Shown one piece after another: positions 8,311-16,683 of a stretch of 38,996 bases of DNA. Positions within the stretch are counted from its first letter, which is position 1. Each line of letters starts with the position of its first letter. Location: positions 1 to 38,996 of the IMG/VR virus record IMGVR_UViG_3300036770_004468; one strand, 5' to 3'. A program made the position numbers and the translations under genes. Source of the stretch: a virus. The notes under the pieces were generated by a model. That model made no database searches and had not been told where the DNA came from. It saw nothing but the letters and a program-made list of their open reading frames with translations.

Positions 8311-10145
8311 CCGCCGACCAGCGGGTCGAGGTAGACCCCGGTGACCGTGAGAGGCGCGATCCGATGCCGGATAGCCACCGACGCCTGACCGGAGACAATC
8401 GGGTCGGTGGTAACCTGATACACGCCCGACAGGAGGGATGCGTCTTCGGATTGCGGAGTAGCCAATCGCGCCTTGAGCGGCCGCAGACGGTTTGCAGGGA
8501 CCGTGACCTCACCCTCCCGCAGGACGCCGATCAGCGGAGGCCGCGACCTTTCGAGCGCGAGATGAACCTCACTCACCGATTGCGGACGCCCCTTGTTCGA
8601 GCCGCCAGCATCGAAGATCAGTGGGAGCGTATGCACCTCGGCATCATAGGGAAGCCCGATTGAGATGACCGAACCCTCATAGCCTTCCGGCAGGGTGATA
8701 GCCCCATCCTCGACCAGCAGGTCCTCGACAGGAACCCCGTCGACGAACGCGGCGACCGTTTCGCCTTCCAGATACTCAAGCCCGGTGACAACCGAGACGG
8801 GCTCGTCGAAAACGCGCGTCACCGAGCAATCGAGGTGGCAGGCATAGGACACGCCGGCCCACCGCGCCGACGCCATGCGGCAGCGGACCAGCCGCTGCTC
8901 GCCGGCAATCGTGAACTCGATGATCCCATAGACCCGGCTTTCAGGCATGCCACCCGCGCCAATCTCAGGGATCGAGCACACGGACTTGACCTTGCCGCCA
9001 TTGGGCAGCGGGCATGGCGTCCAGCCCCAGACCTGCTGCTCCTTTTCCCAAGTGAAGGCGAGCAGCATGCCATCCGACCGCGCGGCCCAGATCACCGACA
9101 GCGGCTCCTCGGCATAGCACCAGGAGACGATGTCGAAGCCTTCGAACAGATCGGGCGAGAAGATGCAGACATTGTCCGACTTCACGCCGTCCACTTCAAA
9201 ATTATACCCAGCCGCCCGGACCTCGGGCGAGTTGACGGTCTTATAAAACGCGACATTATCGACGACGATGGGCGGGAGCCGCGAGGATCCGCGCCCCGAC
9301 TGCCGCCGCTGGCGCGGCGGCGGCGAGGCCGACAGATAGTCCTCGTTTGAGCCTTCGATCTTGAAGATGCCATCGGACGAAAACGCCATGAGGCCATTCA
9401 TCGGCACGAGCTGGTTAATCTCGTTGACGCCTTGAGCGACCAGCCGAATCGAGATTGCATCATCCGGGCGCAACGGTTCGGACGCGTCCAGATTTTCGAA
9501 GTCCTGCGAGCGCGACCCATACATGGCATTCGGATTGTTAGAGGTTCGCCCCCACCACAGCCGCCCCTCGAAGAACGTCACGGTCGAGGGATAGTCGCCG
9601 GCAGAGGCAAGGGGATTGGCCCCCTTAGGCGGCGCGACCGTCAAATCCGCGTCGATGAAATCATCGCGAAAGGATAGCTCCTCGGTCGCCCCGATGAAAC
9701 CGAACTCCCCGGTGTTGTTCGCCTTGTACACGCGATACCGGGCGGCATCCGTCACAGCCGACCAGGTCACGGTGTTATAGTTTCGCTTGAGCGATAGGTC
9801 GTTGTTTGCGGTGGCGGAATCCGACGCGCGACTCTCTTGCCCCGTTACCGCCGAGACGGCAGTCACCACATAGGAGGCGTCCTGCGGGAAGTAGGCGTTT
9901 CCGGAATTATCCGCGTCGGTGTTCGGGCTGGTCGCCGTCGCACTTACGCCCGATGGCGGTTCGATCAGCGGGCCGAACGAAACATCCGAGAACAGCCACG
10001 ACGCATGATCCTGCCGAGTCAGCTTCGACGGGGCGTGATTGAGATGCGCGAGGTACATCGTATCGAACGATTGCACATGATCGACCTCGGGAAGCTCCAC
10101 CGCGTTGAACGGCGAGCCGACCTTATAGATGCGCGCGATGCCCAT
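8307..10145 (-). CDS. Tail nozzle protein (T7 gp12-like), C-terminal portion of a split gene
   Basis: The 612-residue product starts MGIARIYKVGSPFNAVEL and continues QSFDTMYLAHLNHAPSKLTR, normally an internal stretch of gp12-type nozzle proteins. Then comes a fibronectin-III-like region (about 60-150, including YRVYKA) and a long beta-rich body with FFEGRLWWGRTSNNPNAMYGS, typical of this family. Together with the upstream 216-residue ORF the sum is about 828 residues, near the usual size of a single nozzle subunit. The start codon overlaps the upstream stop as TAATG, in another frame. It may be a genuine two-gene nozzle, a frameshifting product, or the result of a sequence error in the repeat just upstream. 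Confidence 0.85.
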   Translation of the reverse strand: MGIARIYKVGSPFNAVELPEVDHVQSFDTMYLAHLNHAPSKLTRQDHASWLFSDVSFGPLIEPPSGVSATATSPNTDADNSGNAYFPQDASYVVTAVSAVTGQESRASDSATANNDLSLKRNYNTVTWSAVTDAARYRVYKANNTGEFGFIGATEELSFRDDFIDADLTVAPPKGANPLASAGDYPSTVTFFEGRLWWGRTSNNPNAMYGSRSQDFENLDASEPLRPDDAISIRLVAQGVNEINQLVPMNGLMAFSSDGIFKIEGSNEDYLSASPPPRQRRQSGRGSSRLPPIVVDNVAFYKTVNSPEVRAAGYNFEVDGVKSDNVCIFSPDLFEGFDIVSWCYAEEPLSVIWAARSDGMLLAFTWEKEQQVWGWTPCPLPNGGKVKSVCSIPEIGAGGMPESRVYGIIEFTIAGEQRLVRCRMASARWAGVSYACHLDCSVTRVFDEPVSVVTGLEYLEGETVAAFVDGVPVEDLLVEDGAITLPEGYEGSVISIGLPYDAEVHTLPLIFDAGGSNKGRPQSVSEVHLALERSRPPLIGVLREGEVTVPANRLRPLKARLATPQSEDASLLSGVYQVTTDPIVSGQASVAIRHRIAPLTVTGVYLDPLVGG

Positions 10146-10795
10146 TAGGGGATGAACTCATTCTCGCGCCAGCCACCGCCACCACCACCGCCGCCGCCGG
10201 TATTCGGCGGAGGCGGTGGCGGAGGGGCAGGAGGCACAGGGGGAGGGGGAGGGGGAGGGGGAGGCGGGGCGCTGTTCGTTACGCCACCAGTCGAGCCGGT
10301 GAACACGCCCCAGCCGGTGCCATCGGCGTCGATCTCGATATGATCATCATCCGGCACACCGGTGACCTCCCATACCTTGCCGTTGAGCTCGGTCATTCCG
10401 GCCACGCTGCCAGCCGGGACGAACAGGCGGTCGCCCACTTCATAGCCATGATACGCGACCTCAAGAACGACCGGGTCCGCGTTGGTTGCGCCAGCGATCG
10501 CCAGCTCATCCTCAAGCACAAAGCCGCCGAGCGCCAGCGGCTGCATATAGCCCTGCCCCATGGCGAGCGCATAGGTCTGCTCGAAGGAGAACGAGAACGG
10601 GAACAGGACCTCGCCCTCGCCTTGGCAGTCATCGATATACCGCCAGCCGGGACGAATGCTGAACCCGCCATATTTCAGGACGACGACATTATCGCCGCGC
10701 AGCATGCCAGCGCGATAGGCATCGACGTCGCCGCGCTGGAGCAGGCGACGGGAAAGAACGCCCTTCGAGAAATTGACCAGCGGAACGCGCATCAC
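10145..10795 (-). CDS. Tail nozzle protein (T7 gp12-like), N-terminal portion of a split gene
   Basis: A 216-residue product starting at GTG 10795 (or ATG 10792; both overlap the adaptor stop). VNFSKGVLSRRLLQRGDVDAY and GGFSIRPGWRYI form the conserved opening of gp12-type nozzle proteins, followed by a region with HGYEVGDRLFVP and LNGKVWEVTGV. The C-terminus departs from the family: a long proline run, a short NT turn, a glycine run, then WRENEFIP and stop. The rest of the nozzle lies in the next ORF. The Pro/Gly linker is encoded by complementary repeats that form a strong hairpin in the mRNA. Confidence 0.82.
   Translation of the reverse strand: MMRVPLVNFSKGVLSRRLLQRGDVDAYRAGMLRGDNVVVLKYGGFSIRPGWRYIDDCQGEGEVLFPFSFSFEQTYALAMGQGYMQPLALGGFVLEDELAIAGATNADPVVLEVAYHGYEVGDRLFVPAGSVAGMTELNGKVWEVTGVPDDDHIEIDADGTGWGVFTGSTGGVTNSAPPPPPPPPPPVPPAPPPPPPPNTGGGGGGGGGWRENEFIP
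10173..10269. repeat. Low-complexity CCN/GGN tract with hairpin at the nozzle gene break
   Basis: On the + strand, CCA/CCG triplets (10173-10199) face GGC/GGA triplets (10205-10222) and then GGGGGA repeats up to 10269. Arms 10182-10199 and 10205-10222 pair at 16 of 18 positions around a 5-base loop (gtatt). On the coding strand these encode the proline and glycine runs at the end of the N-terminal nozzle ORF. Such tracts are prone to slippage, both biological and in sequencing. Confidence 0.9.
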
Positions 10796-11493
10796 GGCCA
10801 GACCCTTGCGAACGGGCTGGACCAGGCGAGCGGGCTTGCACCGCCGCGCGCCAGCTCGGTCTCGTTGGTGAACACCCCATAGGTCGAGGCGGACTCATCG
10901 CGGTTGATATCATCCGCGATGGCGCGGTCGAGCGACACCTCCGCCATCTTGATCAAATCGCCCTGCCGCTGCCGATCCTGCTTGACCGGCATGACGAGGC
11001 GCGAGGCCAGCTCATCCACCAGCGCCCGAATGAACATGGGGCGGAACGCTTGCTCCCCAACCGAGTCGGCGATGTATTCCAGCACCGCCGCCTCAAGATT
11101 GGCATACAGGGTCGTCCCCGAGATCAGGAACCGCCAGATCGGCGGAACAGACAGGCTGGTCACCAGCCAGGGCGCGAGCGCCTGCCCGACCAGCAGCGGA
11201 GCCTCATAGACCGATGGGTCGAGCGTTGCGATCAGCCGCAACTCTTGGACGCAATCGCTCGGGAGCGCATAGGCATGGGTCCACTCGCCGGGCCGGTCGT
11301 TCTCCACGGCGGCGAGCGCCGCGCGCTTTCGGGGATGCTTCCACTCATGCCGGTCCAGAATATAGGCGAGCGTCACCGGATAGAGCCGGGCGCACCATTC
11401 CGCCTGAGTGCTTTGCTCTTCGAAATCGGCGATGACATCGGCAGGCAGCTGCCCCAGCGCCAAGTTGCAGATTGAGATCTTGTCCAGCGCCAC
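10792..11493 (-). CDS. Head-to-tail adaptor (T7 gp11/tail tubular protein A-like)
   Basis: This 233-residue protein starts at GTG 11493 with a good ribosome site (GGGAGG five bases ahead). ISICNLALGQLPADVIADFEE opens the protein as in gp11-type adaptors, and HEWKHPRKRAAL plus HAYALPSDC match the usual conserved middle. It forms the ring between portal and nozzle in related phages. It is coupled directly to the nozzle gene and separated from the capsid genes by a 131-bp gap holding a hairpin. Family assignment is from pattern and gene order. Confidence 0.85.
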   Translation of the reverse strand: MALDKISICNLALGQLPADVIADFEEQSTQAEWCARLYPVTLAYILDRHEWKHPRKRAALAAVENDRPGEWTHAYALPSDCVQELRLIATLDPSVYEAPLLVGQALAPWLVTSLSVPPIWRFLISGTTLYANLEAAVLEYIADSVGEQAFRPMFIRALVDELASRLVMPVKQDRQRQGDLIKMAEVSLDRAIADDINRDESASTYGVFTNETELARGGASPLAWSSPFARVWP

Positions 11494-11553
11494 AGCGGCC
11501 TCCCTGCTTGGCAGGCTTATGCCACAAGCAGCATCGGCCCGCTAGATACGAGA

Positions 11554-11583
11554 GAGGGGGCGACCCTTTCGAGCCGCCCCCTC
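11554..11583 (-). terminator. Hairpin, possible terminator or attenuator between capsid and tail genes
   Basis: A perfect 9-bp stem (11554-11562 with 11575-11583) closes a 12-base loop in the 131-bp gap after the 183-residue gene. On the minus strand it is followed by TCTCTCG, not a full U-run, so it may attenuate rather than stop transcription. A second small palindrome (ggccgcaagcggcc, 11594-11607) lies just upstream in the transcript. Confidence 0.5.
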
Positions 11584-11624
11584 CATGACCCTAGGCCGCA
11601 AGCGGCCCCGAGCGATGCGCCACC

Positions 11625-12176
11625 CTAGCGGGCGGCAACGATCTTGGCGGCAATCTCCGCCTTGTTGTTGTCGGCGGAGACGCCGGCAACGCCGGCATTG
11701 CGCGCCATCGCCAGAAGCTCGTCCTTCGAATTTTCGCGGACGAGACGATCCGCCTCGGATGCCTCTTCACCATTGCCACCCCCATGGCCGACCGGATCGA
11801 TATCGGAATCGCGGCGGATCGGTGCCTCCGGTTCCAATTCCGAAACGAGCGTGTCGGGAAGCAGCGAGATTGCCTCCGCATTGTCGCCCGGACCAGCCGG
11901 CATGACGAAGGTGTTTGCCCCCGTCTGACGAGCACCGGACGGCAGACCCTGCGGCATGGTTGCGCCGGGCGCGCGCGGCGCGACCGACGAAACCCGCGCC
12001 TCGGCGATGGCATCACCGGAAGCGGGAGCCGCTTCCAGAACCTGCGACTTCGACAGGTCCTTGATGCCGAGGGCGTCCAGGTCGACATAGACCATCGACC
12101 CCGCCGGGTGCAGCGCACCGATGGAATCGAAGAAGCCGCCCTTTGCCTTCACGCGCGCAAGAACGATATTCGACAT
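11625..12176 (-). CDS. Capsid-operon protein with HeH/SAP-like C-terminus
   Basis: A 183-residue protein with a strong ribosome site (AAGGAGG) before ATG 12176. The N-terminus (MSNIVLARVKAKGGFFDS) reads as a compact beta domain; the middle is Pro/Ala/Gly-rich and probably disordered; the C-terminal 35 residues (KDELLAMARNAGVAGVSADN, then KAEIAAKIVAA) resemble the HeH/LEM/SAP-like helix-extended-helix found at the ends of phage capsid-associated proteins and Rho. Placed between the cement protein and the adaptor. A minor head protein or nucleic-acid-binding linker is plausible; the exact role is unknown. Confidence 0.75.
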   Translation of the reverse strand: MSNIVLARVKAKGGFFDSIGALHPAGSMVYVDLDALGIKDLSKSQVLEAAPASGDAIAEARVSSVAPRAPGATMPQGLPSGARQTGANTFVMPAGPGDNAEAISLLPDTLVSELEPEAPIRRDSDIDPVGHGGGNGEEASEADRLVRENSKDELLAMARNAGVAGVSADNNKAEIAAKIVAAR

Positions 12177-12188
12177 GACCCTACCTCC

Positions 12189-12605
12189 TTACAAGCCGTT
12201 CTCGACCGGGAACGCGTCACCGGACGCGGTGTCGAGGACCAGGAGCGCGTTGACCTTGCCGGCGGTGTGGGTGCCGGACGCGACGTACTGGAAGCCCACA
12301 TAGCGCTTGGACGTCTTCGGAATGACGACATCCATCACGCTCGCGCCGGCAGTCAGCGCCGCCTCAAGAATCGCGCCGCTCGACACCAGCACGGTGGGCG
12401 AGGAAAGATCGGCGTTCGCGCTCTCCACGAGGTTGAACGTCTCGTTGGTTCCGCCGGTGAAGGTGGTATCCACCAGCACCTTTGCGCGGATCGAGTGGCC
12501 GATCCCGATATCGCGGGCGAGGCCCGCGTCATAGGAATCCGAATAGGCGGTGCCGCTGGTCAGCGCCTGCGCCTTCGAAAGCCAAGTCTGTGCGTCGGTA
12601 ATCAT
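12189..12605 (-). CDS. Capsid cement protein, Bbp16-like
   Basis: The 138-residue protein opens with MITDAQTWLSKAQALTSG and DSYDAG, followed by IGIGHSIRAKVLVDTTF, a pattern typical of the Bbp16 family of small beta-rich proteins encoded directly after the BPP-1-type major capsid gene. In BPP-1 the homologue is a jelly-roll dimer that glues capsomers. Position next to the major capsid gene supports this. No signal peptide or catalytic motif is visible, as expected for a decoration protein. Confidence 0.85.
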   Translation of the reverse strand: MITDAQTWLSKAQALTSGTAYSDSYDAGLARDIGIGHSIRAKVLVDTTFTGGTNETFNLVESANADLSSPTVLVSSGAILEAALTAGASVMDVVIPKTSKRYVGFQYVASGTHTAGKVNALLVLDTASGDAFPVENGL

Positions 12606-12631
12606 TGAAGGGCACTCCCTTTAATTGAGCG

Positions 12632-13636
12632 TCAGACGACGCGGGCCTCGAAGGTGTTCAGGGCATCGGTACGGCGAACCGGGATGCCATCGAACGTGGT
12701 GACCATCCGCCCGCCGATTTCATCCAGCGAAAGGAAGCCGTTCTTTGCCTTGAGCAGCTGACGCCGCAGCATGGCGCGGATCTTGCGCGGGACGTAGAAC
12801 GCGGCGCGCGTTCCCGGCATCGTTGCGGAATGCACGGTTTCGGTCATCTGCGCCATGATGTCCTGGATATCCGCGCCGGTCGAAACATCGTTGATCAGGA
12901 GCGACGCGTCGATGTTCGCGGCGCGGACGATGTAGCGCGGATCCTTGACCGAAAGCCCGCAATTCCACTGGAACCAGTCCTCATAGGCCGGGTAGCGGTT
13001 GCCGTTGGCATCCGACACCATGTGGCCCTCGGGGCCGGACATATCGCGATGCTGCAGACCGCCCTCGGACCCCTTCGGATAGATGCCGCGCACGGTCTGC
13101 TCGCCCCAGACGATCAGCCAGATCGAATGGTTATCGACGCCGGTGCCGCCCGCGTCGATGACCTGCTCGCCATACGGGCCGGTCAGCGAGTTGAAGCGCG
13201 GGGCCAGGCCGTTGAACGCCTTCGGGTTGGTCGCCTCGTTCCCATAGAACAGATACGACGCCATGGTCTGGTTCATCGATTCATAGAACGCGGTCGCCTC
13301 ATCAAGGCGATACTTGTTCACATCGCCCGACAGCTTGGCTTCCGAGACGTCGATCTGATGCGAACCCGCCAGCTCCGCCGCCGAGTCGGTGATCTGGCCG
13401 ACCTGCGACTTAGAGCGCGGGACACCCTCGTTGAACGAGCGGAACGCGACAGCCGGCAGACCAGCGCGCACGGTGGTCTGTTCGCCGGTCGGGAGGTTGC
13501 CCTCCTTCCAGATCATGTCGTCCAGAATTTCATTGGACTGAGTCAGCCGCTCCGCGATGCGGGCGGGCTTGCCATCCGGGTCGAGACGCTTTGCAACGTC
13601 AACGAGCGTCGGAAGGGCGGTACCGAGAACTGCCAT
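12632..13636 (-). CDS. Major capsid protein, BPP-1 Bbp17-like (HK97 fold)
   Basis: A 334-residue protein from ATG 13636, chosen over GTG 13639 because GGGAG sits seven bases ahead of the ATG. Conserved-looking stretches include TQSNEILDDMIWKEGN, RAGLPAVAFRSFNEGVPRSK, YLFYGNEATNPKAFNGLAPR, NHSIWLIVWGEQTV and GIYPKGSEGGLQHRDMSG, which together match the podoviral capsid family of BPP-1. It probably folds as HK97 and forms the icosahedral shell. The scaffold gene lies immediately upstream and the cement gene immediately downstream, the usual order. Confidence 0.92.
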   Translation of the reverse strand: MAVLGTALPTLVDVAKRLDPDGKPARIAERLTQSNEILDDMIWKEGNLPTGEQTTVRAGLPAVAFRSFNEGVPRSKSQVGQITDSAAELAGSHQIDVSEAKLSGDVNKYRLDEATAFYESMNQTMASYLFYGNEATNPKAFNGLAPRFNSLTGPYGEQVIDAGGTGVDNHSIWLIVWGEQTVRGIYPKGSEGGLQHRDMSGPEGHMVSDANGNRYPAYEDWFQWNCGLSVKDPRYIVRAANIDASLLINDVSTGADIQDIMAQMTETVHSATMPGTRAAFYVPRKIRAMLRRQLLKAKNGFLSLDEIGGRMVTTFDGIPVRRTDALNTFEARVV

Positions 13637-13648
13637 CACCTTACTCCC

Positions 13649-14416
13649 TTACTTTTCGCCGCCATAAAACACGTCGGCATCGGACTTGCGTCCCCCTTGG
13701 CCCGCCCCATCGCTGGGAACGAAACCACCCTCACCCATCGCCTTGCCGGCGCGGGACAAAGCACGGAGCAGCTCAACATGGTTGCCGATGCCGCTGTCAT
13801 CGAGCAGCTGCCGGAACCCGGTGCCGGGCTTGATGCCCATGGCGTTCCAGAACTGCGCGACCAAATCCACGGTGCGCTCGAAATTGGCCCCGCCGATCTC
13901 CGGATCGGCGCGGGCCTCGTCCGCCAGTTGCTTGCGAAAGGCGACGTTCGCCTCTTGCTGCCGAGCCGCGCTGCGCTGTTCGAGCAACGGGAGGACTTTC
14001 TCCGCATAGGCGTTGACGATGGTTTGCGCCGCAGGACCCGACAGGTCCAATTCGCGCAGGACCGGCTCGACCGCTTCGAACGCTTCCGCGTCGAAGGTCA
14101 TGCCCTCGGGAGCCGCGATCTCATATTTTTCGGGAGCGCCCAGCGTTGCGGGCTTTTGTTCGCCCTCCTCGCCATCCTTGGCGGCGTCGGCTTCCGCGCC
14201 TTCCGGCGCAGCCTCGCCATCGGTCGGCGCGTCGGCTTCCGCGCCAGCGCTTCCAGCGATGCTGGTAACCTGTTCACCGCCGGCGACATCGGCCGCAGAG
14301 TTGCCGCCGTCCGCCGTCTGTTCGGCACCAACGGGCGCGTCAGCGGGCGCGGCGACATTGGCAGCGGGCGGGGTTTCAGGCGTCGAGGTCGAGGTCGGGG
14401 TCGTTTCGGTGGTCAT
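13649..14416 (-). CDS. Capsid scaffolding protein
   Basis: 255 residues from ATG 14416, preceded by AGGAG at eight bases; an upstream in-frame start would add about 30 residues of unrelated character and is rejected. The N-terminal 95 residues are Thr/Pro/Ala/Glu-rich and disordered; the C-terminal half is helical and charged (for example LPLLEQRSAARQQEANVAFR), ending with a basic tail. An acidic helical protein between portal and major capsid genes is the classic scaffold arrangement. No protease motif is seen. It overlaps the end of the Bbp19-like gene by 41 bases. Confidence 0.82.
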   Translation of the reverse strand: MTTETTPTSTSTPETPPAANVAAPADAPVGAEQTADGGNSAADVAGGEQVTSIAGSAGAEADAPTDGEAAPEGAEADAAKDGEEGEQKPATLGAPEKYEIAAPEGMTFDAEAFEAVEPVLRELDLSGPAAQTIVNAYAEKVLPLLEQRSAARQQEANVAFRKQLADEARADPEIGGANFERTVDLVAQFWNAMGIKPGTGFRQLLDDSGIGNHVELLRALSRAGKAMGEGGFVPSDGAGQGGRKSDADVFYGGEK

Positions 14417-14702
14417 CGCTTGCTCCTGGTGGTTGCAAATCTTCAGCAAGGGCGAGGCGGAGCGCGTTGCGCTCGGGCTGCGAAGCATCGGCATCGCACC
14501 AGCCAAAGATATCGAACCCCAGGCTCCTGCGTCCCTCCAGCATTAGGAGGCGGCGATCTTCGGACCCGTAGGCGGAATGGCTCATACCGCTTTCGAGAAA
14601 GACGCGCAATAGGAAGCGCCGGAATTGAGGCCGGGCCAGCAGGTCGGTCATATCCGCCTCGCGCTGGCGCTCCTCGAAGGTCCGCTTTGACTTGGACGCC
14701 AT
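14376..14702 (-). CDS. Bbp19-like small head protein
   Basis: A 108-residue protein coupled to the portal stop (TGATG). The core RPQFRRFLLRVFLESGMSHS followed by LEGRRSLGFDIFGW is the hallmark of the Bbp19 family found between portal and scaffold genes in BPP-1-like podoviruses. Function in the family is unknown; a small assembly factor is likely. Its last 41 bases overlap the scaffold gene in another frame. Confidence 0.8.
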   Translation of the reverse strand: MASKSKRTFEERQREADMTDLLARPQFRRFLLRVFLESGMSHSAYGSEDRRLLMLEGRRSLGFDIFGWCDADASQPERNALRLALAEDLQPPGASDDHRNDPDLDLDA

Positions 14703-16465
14703 CAGCCGCCCAGCATTTGATCAAGCATCGGCTCACCGCGCAGGTCGGTCTCGGCGAGCAGCCGTGCAGCTTCCGCGCCCGACTGCATGGCGGGCATCGA
14801 TTCCCGCGCCTGCTGGGCCGCGATCTGTTGAGCACGTTGCGCGCGCACCGCCGCCACCTGCTCGGGGTCGCGAAGCCCAGACACCGGAGCGCCCGAGCGC
14901 TCCCAATATTCCCGAGCGATGGCATCGGAATCGACGTTGTCGGTGATGTCTTCGAACACCCCGCGCAGGTTGCCGAGGAAGCCGAGCGACCGCTCCAGGG
15001 TGCCAAGGCCGGCAGCGCGCTGGGCTTGCGCAAGGATCGACACATAGTCGACCTGCAGCTCCAGACCTTGCAGCTCTTCCGGAGGATCCGGAAACAGACC
15101 CATCCGCGAGCAGATGCCGAACGCGCGATCAATCGCGACGCCCAGCTTTTCGACATTCACGCGCTCGATCACCGGCCCGAGCTGGGTCAGTTTCTCCTCG
15201 TTGCGCGAGAATATTTCCTGATTGTTCCGGGGCTGGATGCCATCCATTTCCGAGATCGCCATGAACAGGTCGACCGCGAACGCCTCGTCGATCTTCCGGT
15301 AATAGCGCGGCATCGAGCGATCCAGCATGTCGAGCGCCTGATACGGCACCTCGTACAGCGGAAACACCTGCGACTTATCGACATCCGACGCGGCGGTGTA
15401 GGACCCGGCGCTGAGCCGCGCACGGATCCGCCCCGGCCCGACAAGCGGCGGACGCAAGGCGAGGTCGGTACCATCGCCCAAGCGCTTTGCATTCAGCTGC
15501 AGGGCGCGCAGATCGGCGAGGGCATCCCAGCCCGGCCCCATCCCCCAAGGATCGCCACCGCCGACCGTTTCCCAGCGCGCGGCATAGAAGGGCTGCTCGA
15601 CTTCCCCCTGAACGGACAGCATCCGGGTCAGATGATCCGACATCGGGTCCCAATACATGCACCGCCAGGGCTTGCCCGCGACATCGAGGCGAGCCGGGTC
15701 CCACGCGGGGTTAGGCTCGCACAGGTGCATGATATCGAACACGGTCTCATAGTTGCCAGCATCCCACGCCGACTGCATTTGCGGCGAGACGCGATCCCAA
15801 TGGAGGACGCGCTTATCGAACGCGTCCGCCACGAATTTCTCGACGATCTGCCGGCAGGTCATCGGAGCATAGCGGAGCAGCGAATCGGGATGCCGATCCG
15901 CGCCCTCGGCGATCCAGTACTCGCCGAACGTCATCGGATGCGACACCATCCCGCGACGCCAATCCGACTCCATGAAACAAGCCTCGGTGCCGAACAGGCC
16001 CAGCTCGCCGTAACCGACCTTTGCCGCCTCGTAGAAGTTGGTCCCTTGCAGGAAACCCTGCATGATCGTCTCGACCTCGCCCAGCCAATGCTTGACGGCG
16101 AACACATCCATCAAGTCGGAGTCAGCGATCTTGAGGCGGAACCAGGGGCGCGACGGCGACGAAAGCCCGCTGTTCATCCCGTTTGTCAGGATCCGCGAGG
16201 CGCGGGTCCCATGCCCGTCCAGAAGCCGAGGCGAGGTAACGCGCCGCCCCCGGCGATTGCCAGCGCCTCGCCCGGTGCTTGGCATGAAGCGCGTCCGGGT
16301 CGGCTGAGTCAGCTGCGAAATTTCTTCGACCACCGGGTCGATGTCCGCGCGTTTCGCGCGCATCGCCTTGTCCCGATTATCGGCATGGGTCCGCAACCGC
16401 TCATTGAAGATGCCCGGCCCCTCCTTGGCGTAGCCAACGCGAGACAGGGTGGGCCGCGACACCAT
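14702..16465 (-). CDS. Portal (head-to-tail connector) protein
   Basis: The 587-residue protein starts at ATG 16465 overlapping the preceding stop (TGATG). The sequence ILTNGMNSGLSSPSRPWFRL, FGTEACFMESD, the VEQPFYAARWE segment and WGMGPGWDALADLRALQ are typical of podoviral portals. The C-terminal third is helical with a Gln/Ala-rich barrel-like tail (RAQRAQQIAAQQARES). Twelve copies would form the DNA channel and terminase docking site. Position between terminase and capsid genes is canonical. Confidence 0.92.
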   Translation of the reverse strand: MVSRPTLSRVGYAKEGPGIFNERLRTHADNRDKAMRAKRADIDPVVEEISQLTQPTRTRFMPSTGRGAGNRRGRRVTSPRLLDGHGTRASRILTNGMNSGLSSPSRPWFRLKIADSDLMDVFAVKHWLGEVETIMQGFLQGTNFYEAAKVGYGELGLFGTEACFMESDWRRGMVSHPMTFGEYWIAEGADRHPDSLLRYAPMTCRQIVEKFVADAFDKRVLHWDRVSPQMQSAWDAGNYETVFDIMHLCEPNPAWDPARLDVAGKPWRCMYWDPMSDHLTRMLSVQGEVEQPFYAARWETVGGGDPWGMGPGWDALADLRALQLNAKRLGDGTDLALRPPLVGPGRIRARLSAGSYTAASDVDKSQVFPLYEVPYQALDMLDRSMPRYYRKIDEAFAVDLFMAISEMDGIQPRNNQEIFSRNEEKLTQLGPVIERVNVEKLGVAIDRAFGICSRMGLFPDPPEELQGLELQVDYVSILAQAQRAAGLGTLERSLGFLGNLRGVFEDITDNVDSDAIAREYWERSGAPVSGLRDPEQVAAVRAQRAQQIAAQQARESMPAMQSGAEAARLLAETDLRGEPMLDQMLGG

Positions 16466-16683
16466 CAGCCGAGGTAGGGCTTGCCGCCGCTGGCCCCGCC
16501 AGCGGCTGCGCCCATGCCAAGCGGCGAGGCCGAGCCGGACGCCGAGGTGAGGATCGTTGCCAGCATCCCGCGACGGCGAGCCTCGTCATCCTTCGACCGA
16601 CCGCGCGCGGGATCGCTTGGAGCCTTTGCCATCTGCCGCTCAGGAACGCGCGGGATATCGCCGCCACCACCGCCCATGCACAT
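16465..16683 (-). CDS. Small Gly-rich head/tail-completion protein of unknown role
   Basis: 72 residues from ATG 16683, in a TGATG overlap with the large terminase stop and preceded by GGAGGA; a longer in-frame reading upstream lacks such support. It begins MCMGGGGGDIP, contains a basic stretch (ARGRSKDDEARRR) then MLATILTSASG, and ends GGKPYLG. Short proteins of this shape with an ATILT-like core and a terminal LG are familiar in podovirus structural operons, without a firm function. Confidence 0.8.
   Translation of the reverse strand: MCMGGGGGDIPRVPERQMAKAPSDPARGRSKDDEARRRGMLATILTSASGSASPLGMGAAAGGASGGKPYLG

Noticed and set aside
12830-16477. 1,215-codon + strand ORF
   Set aside because: It lies antisense across major capsid, scaffold, Bbp19-like and portal genes, all of which have clear protein features.
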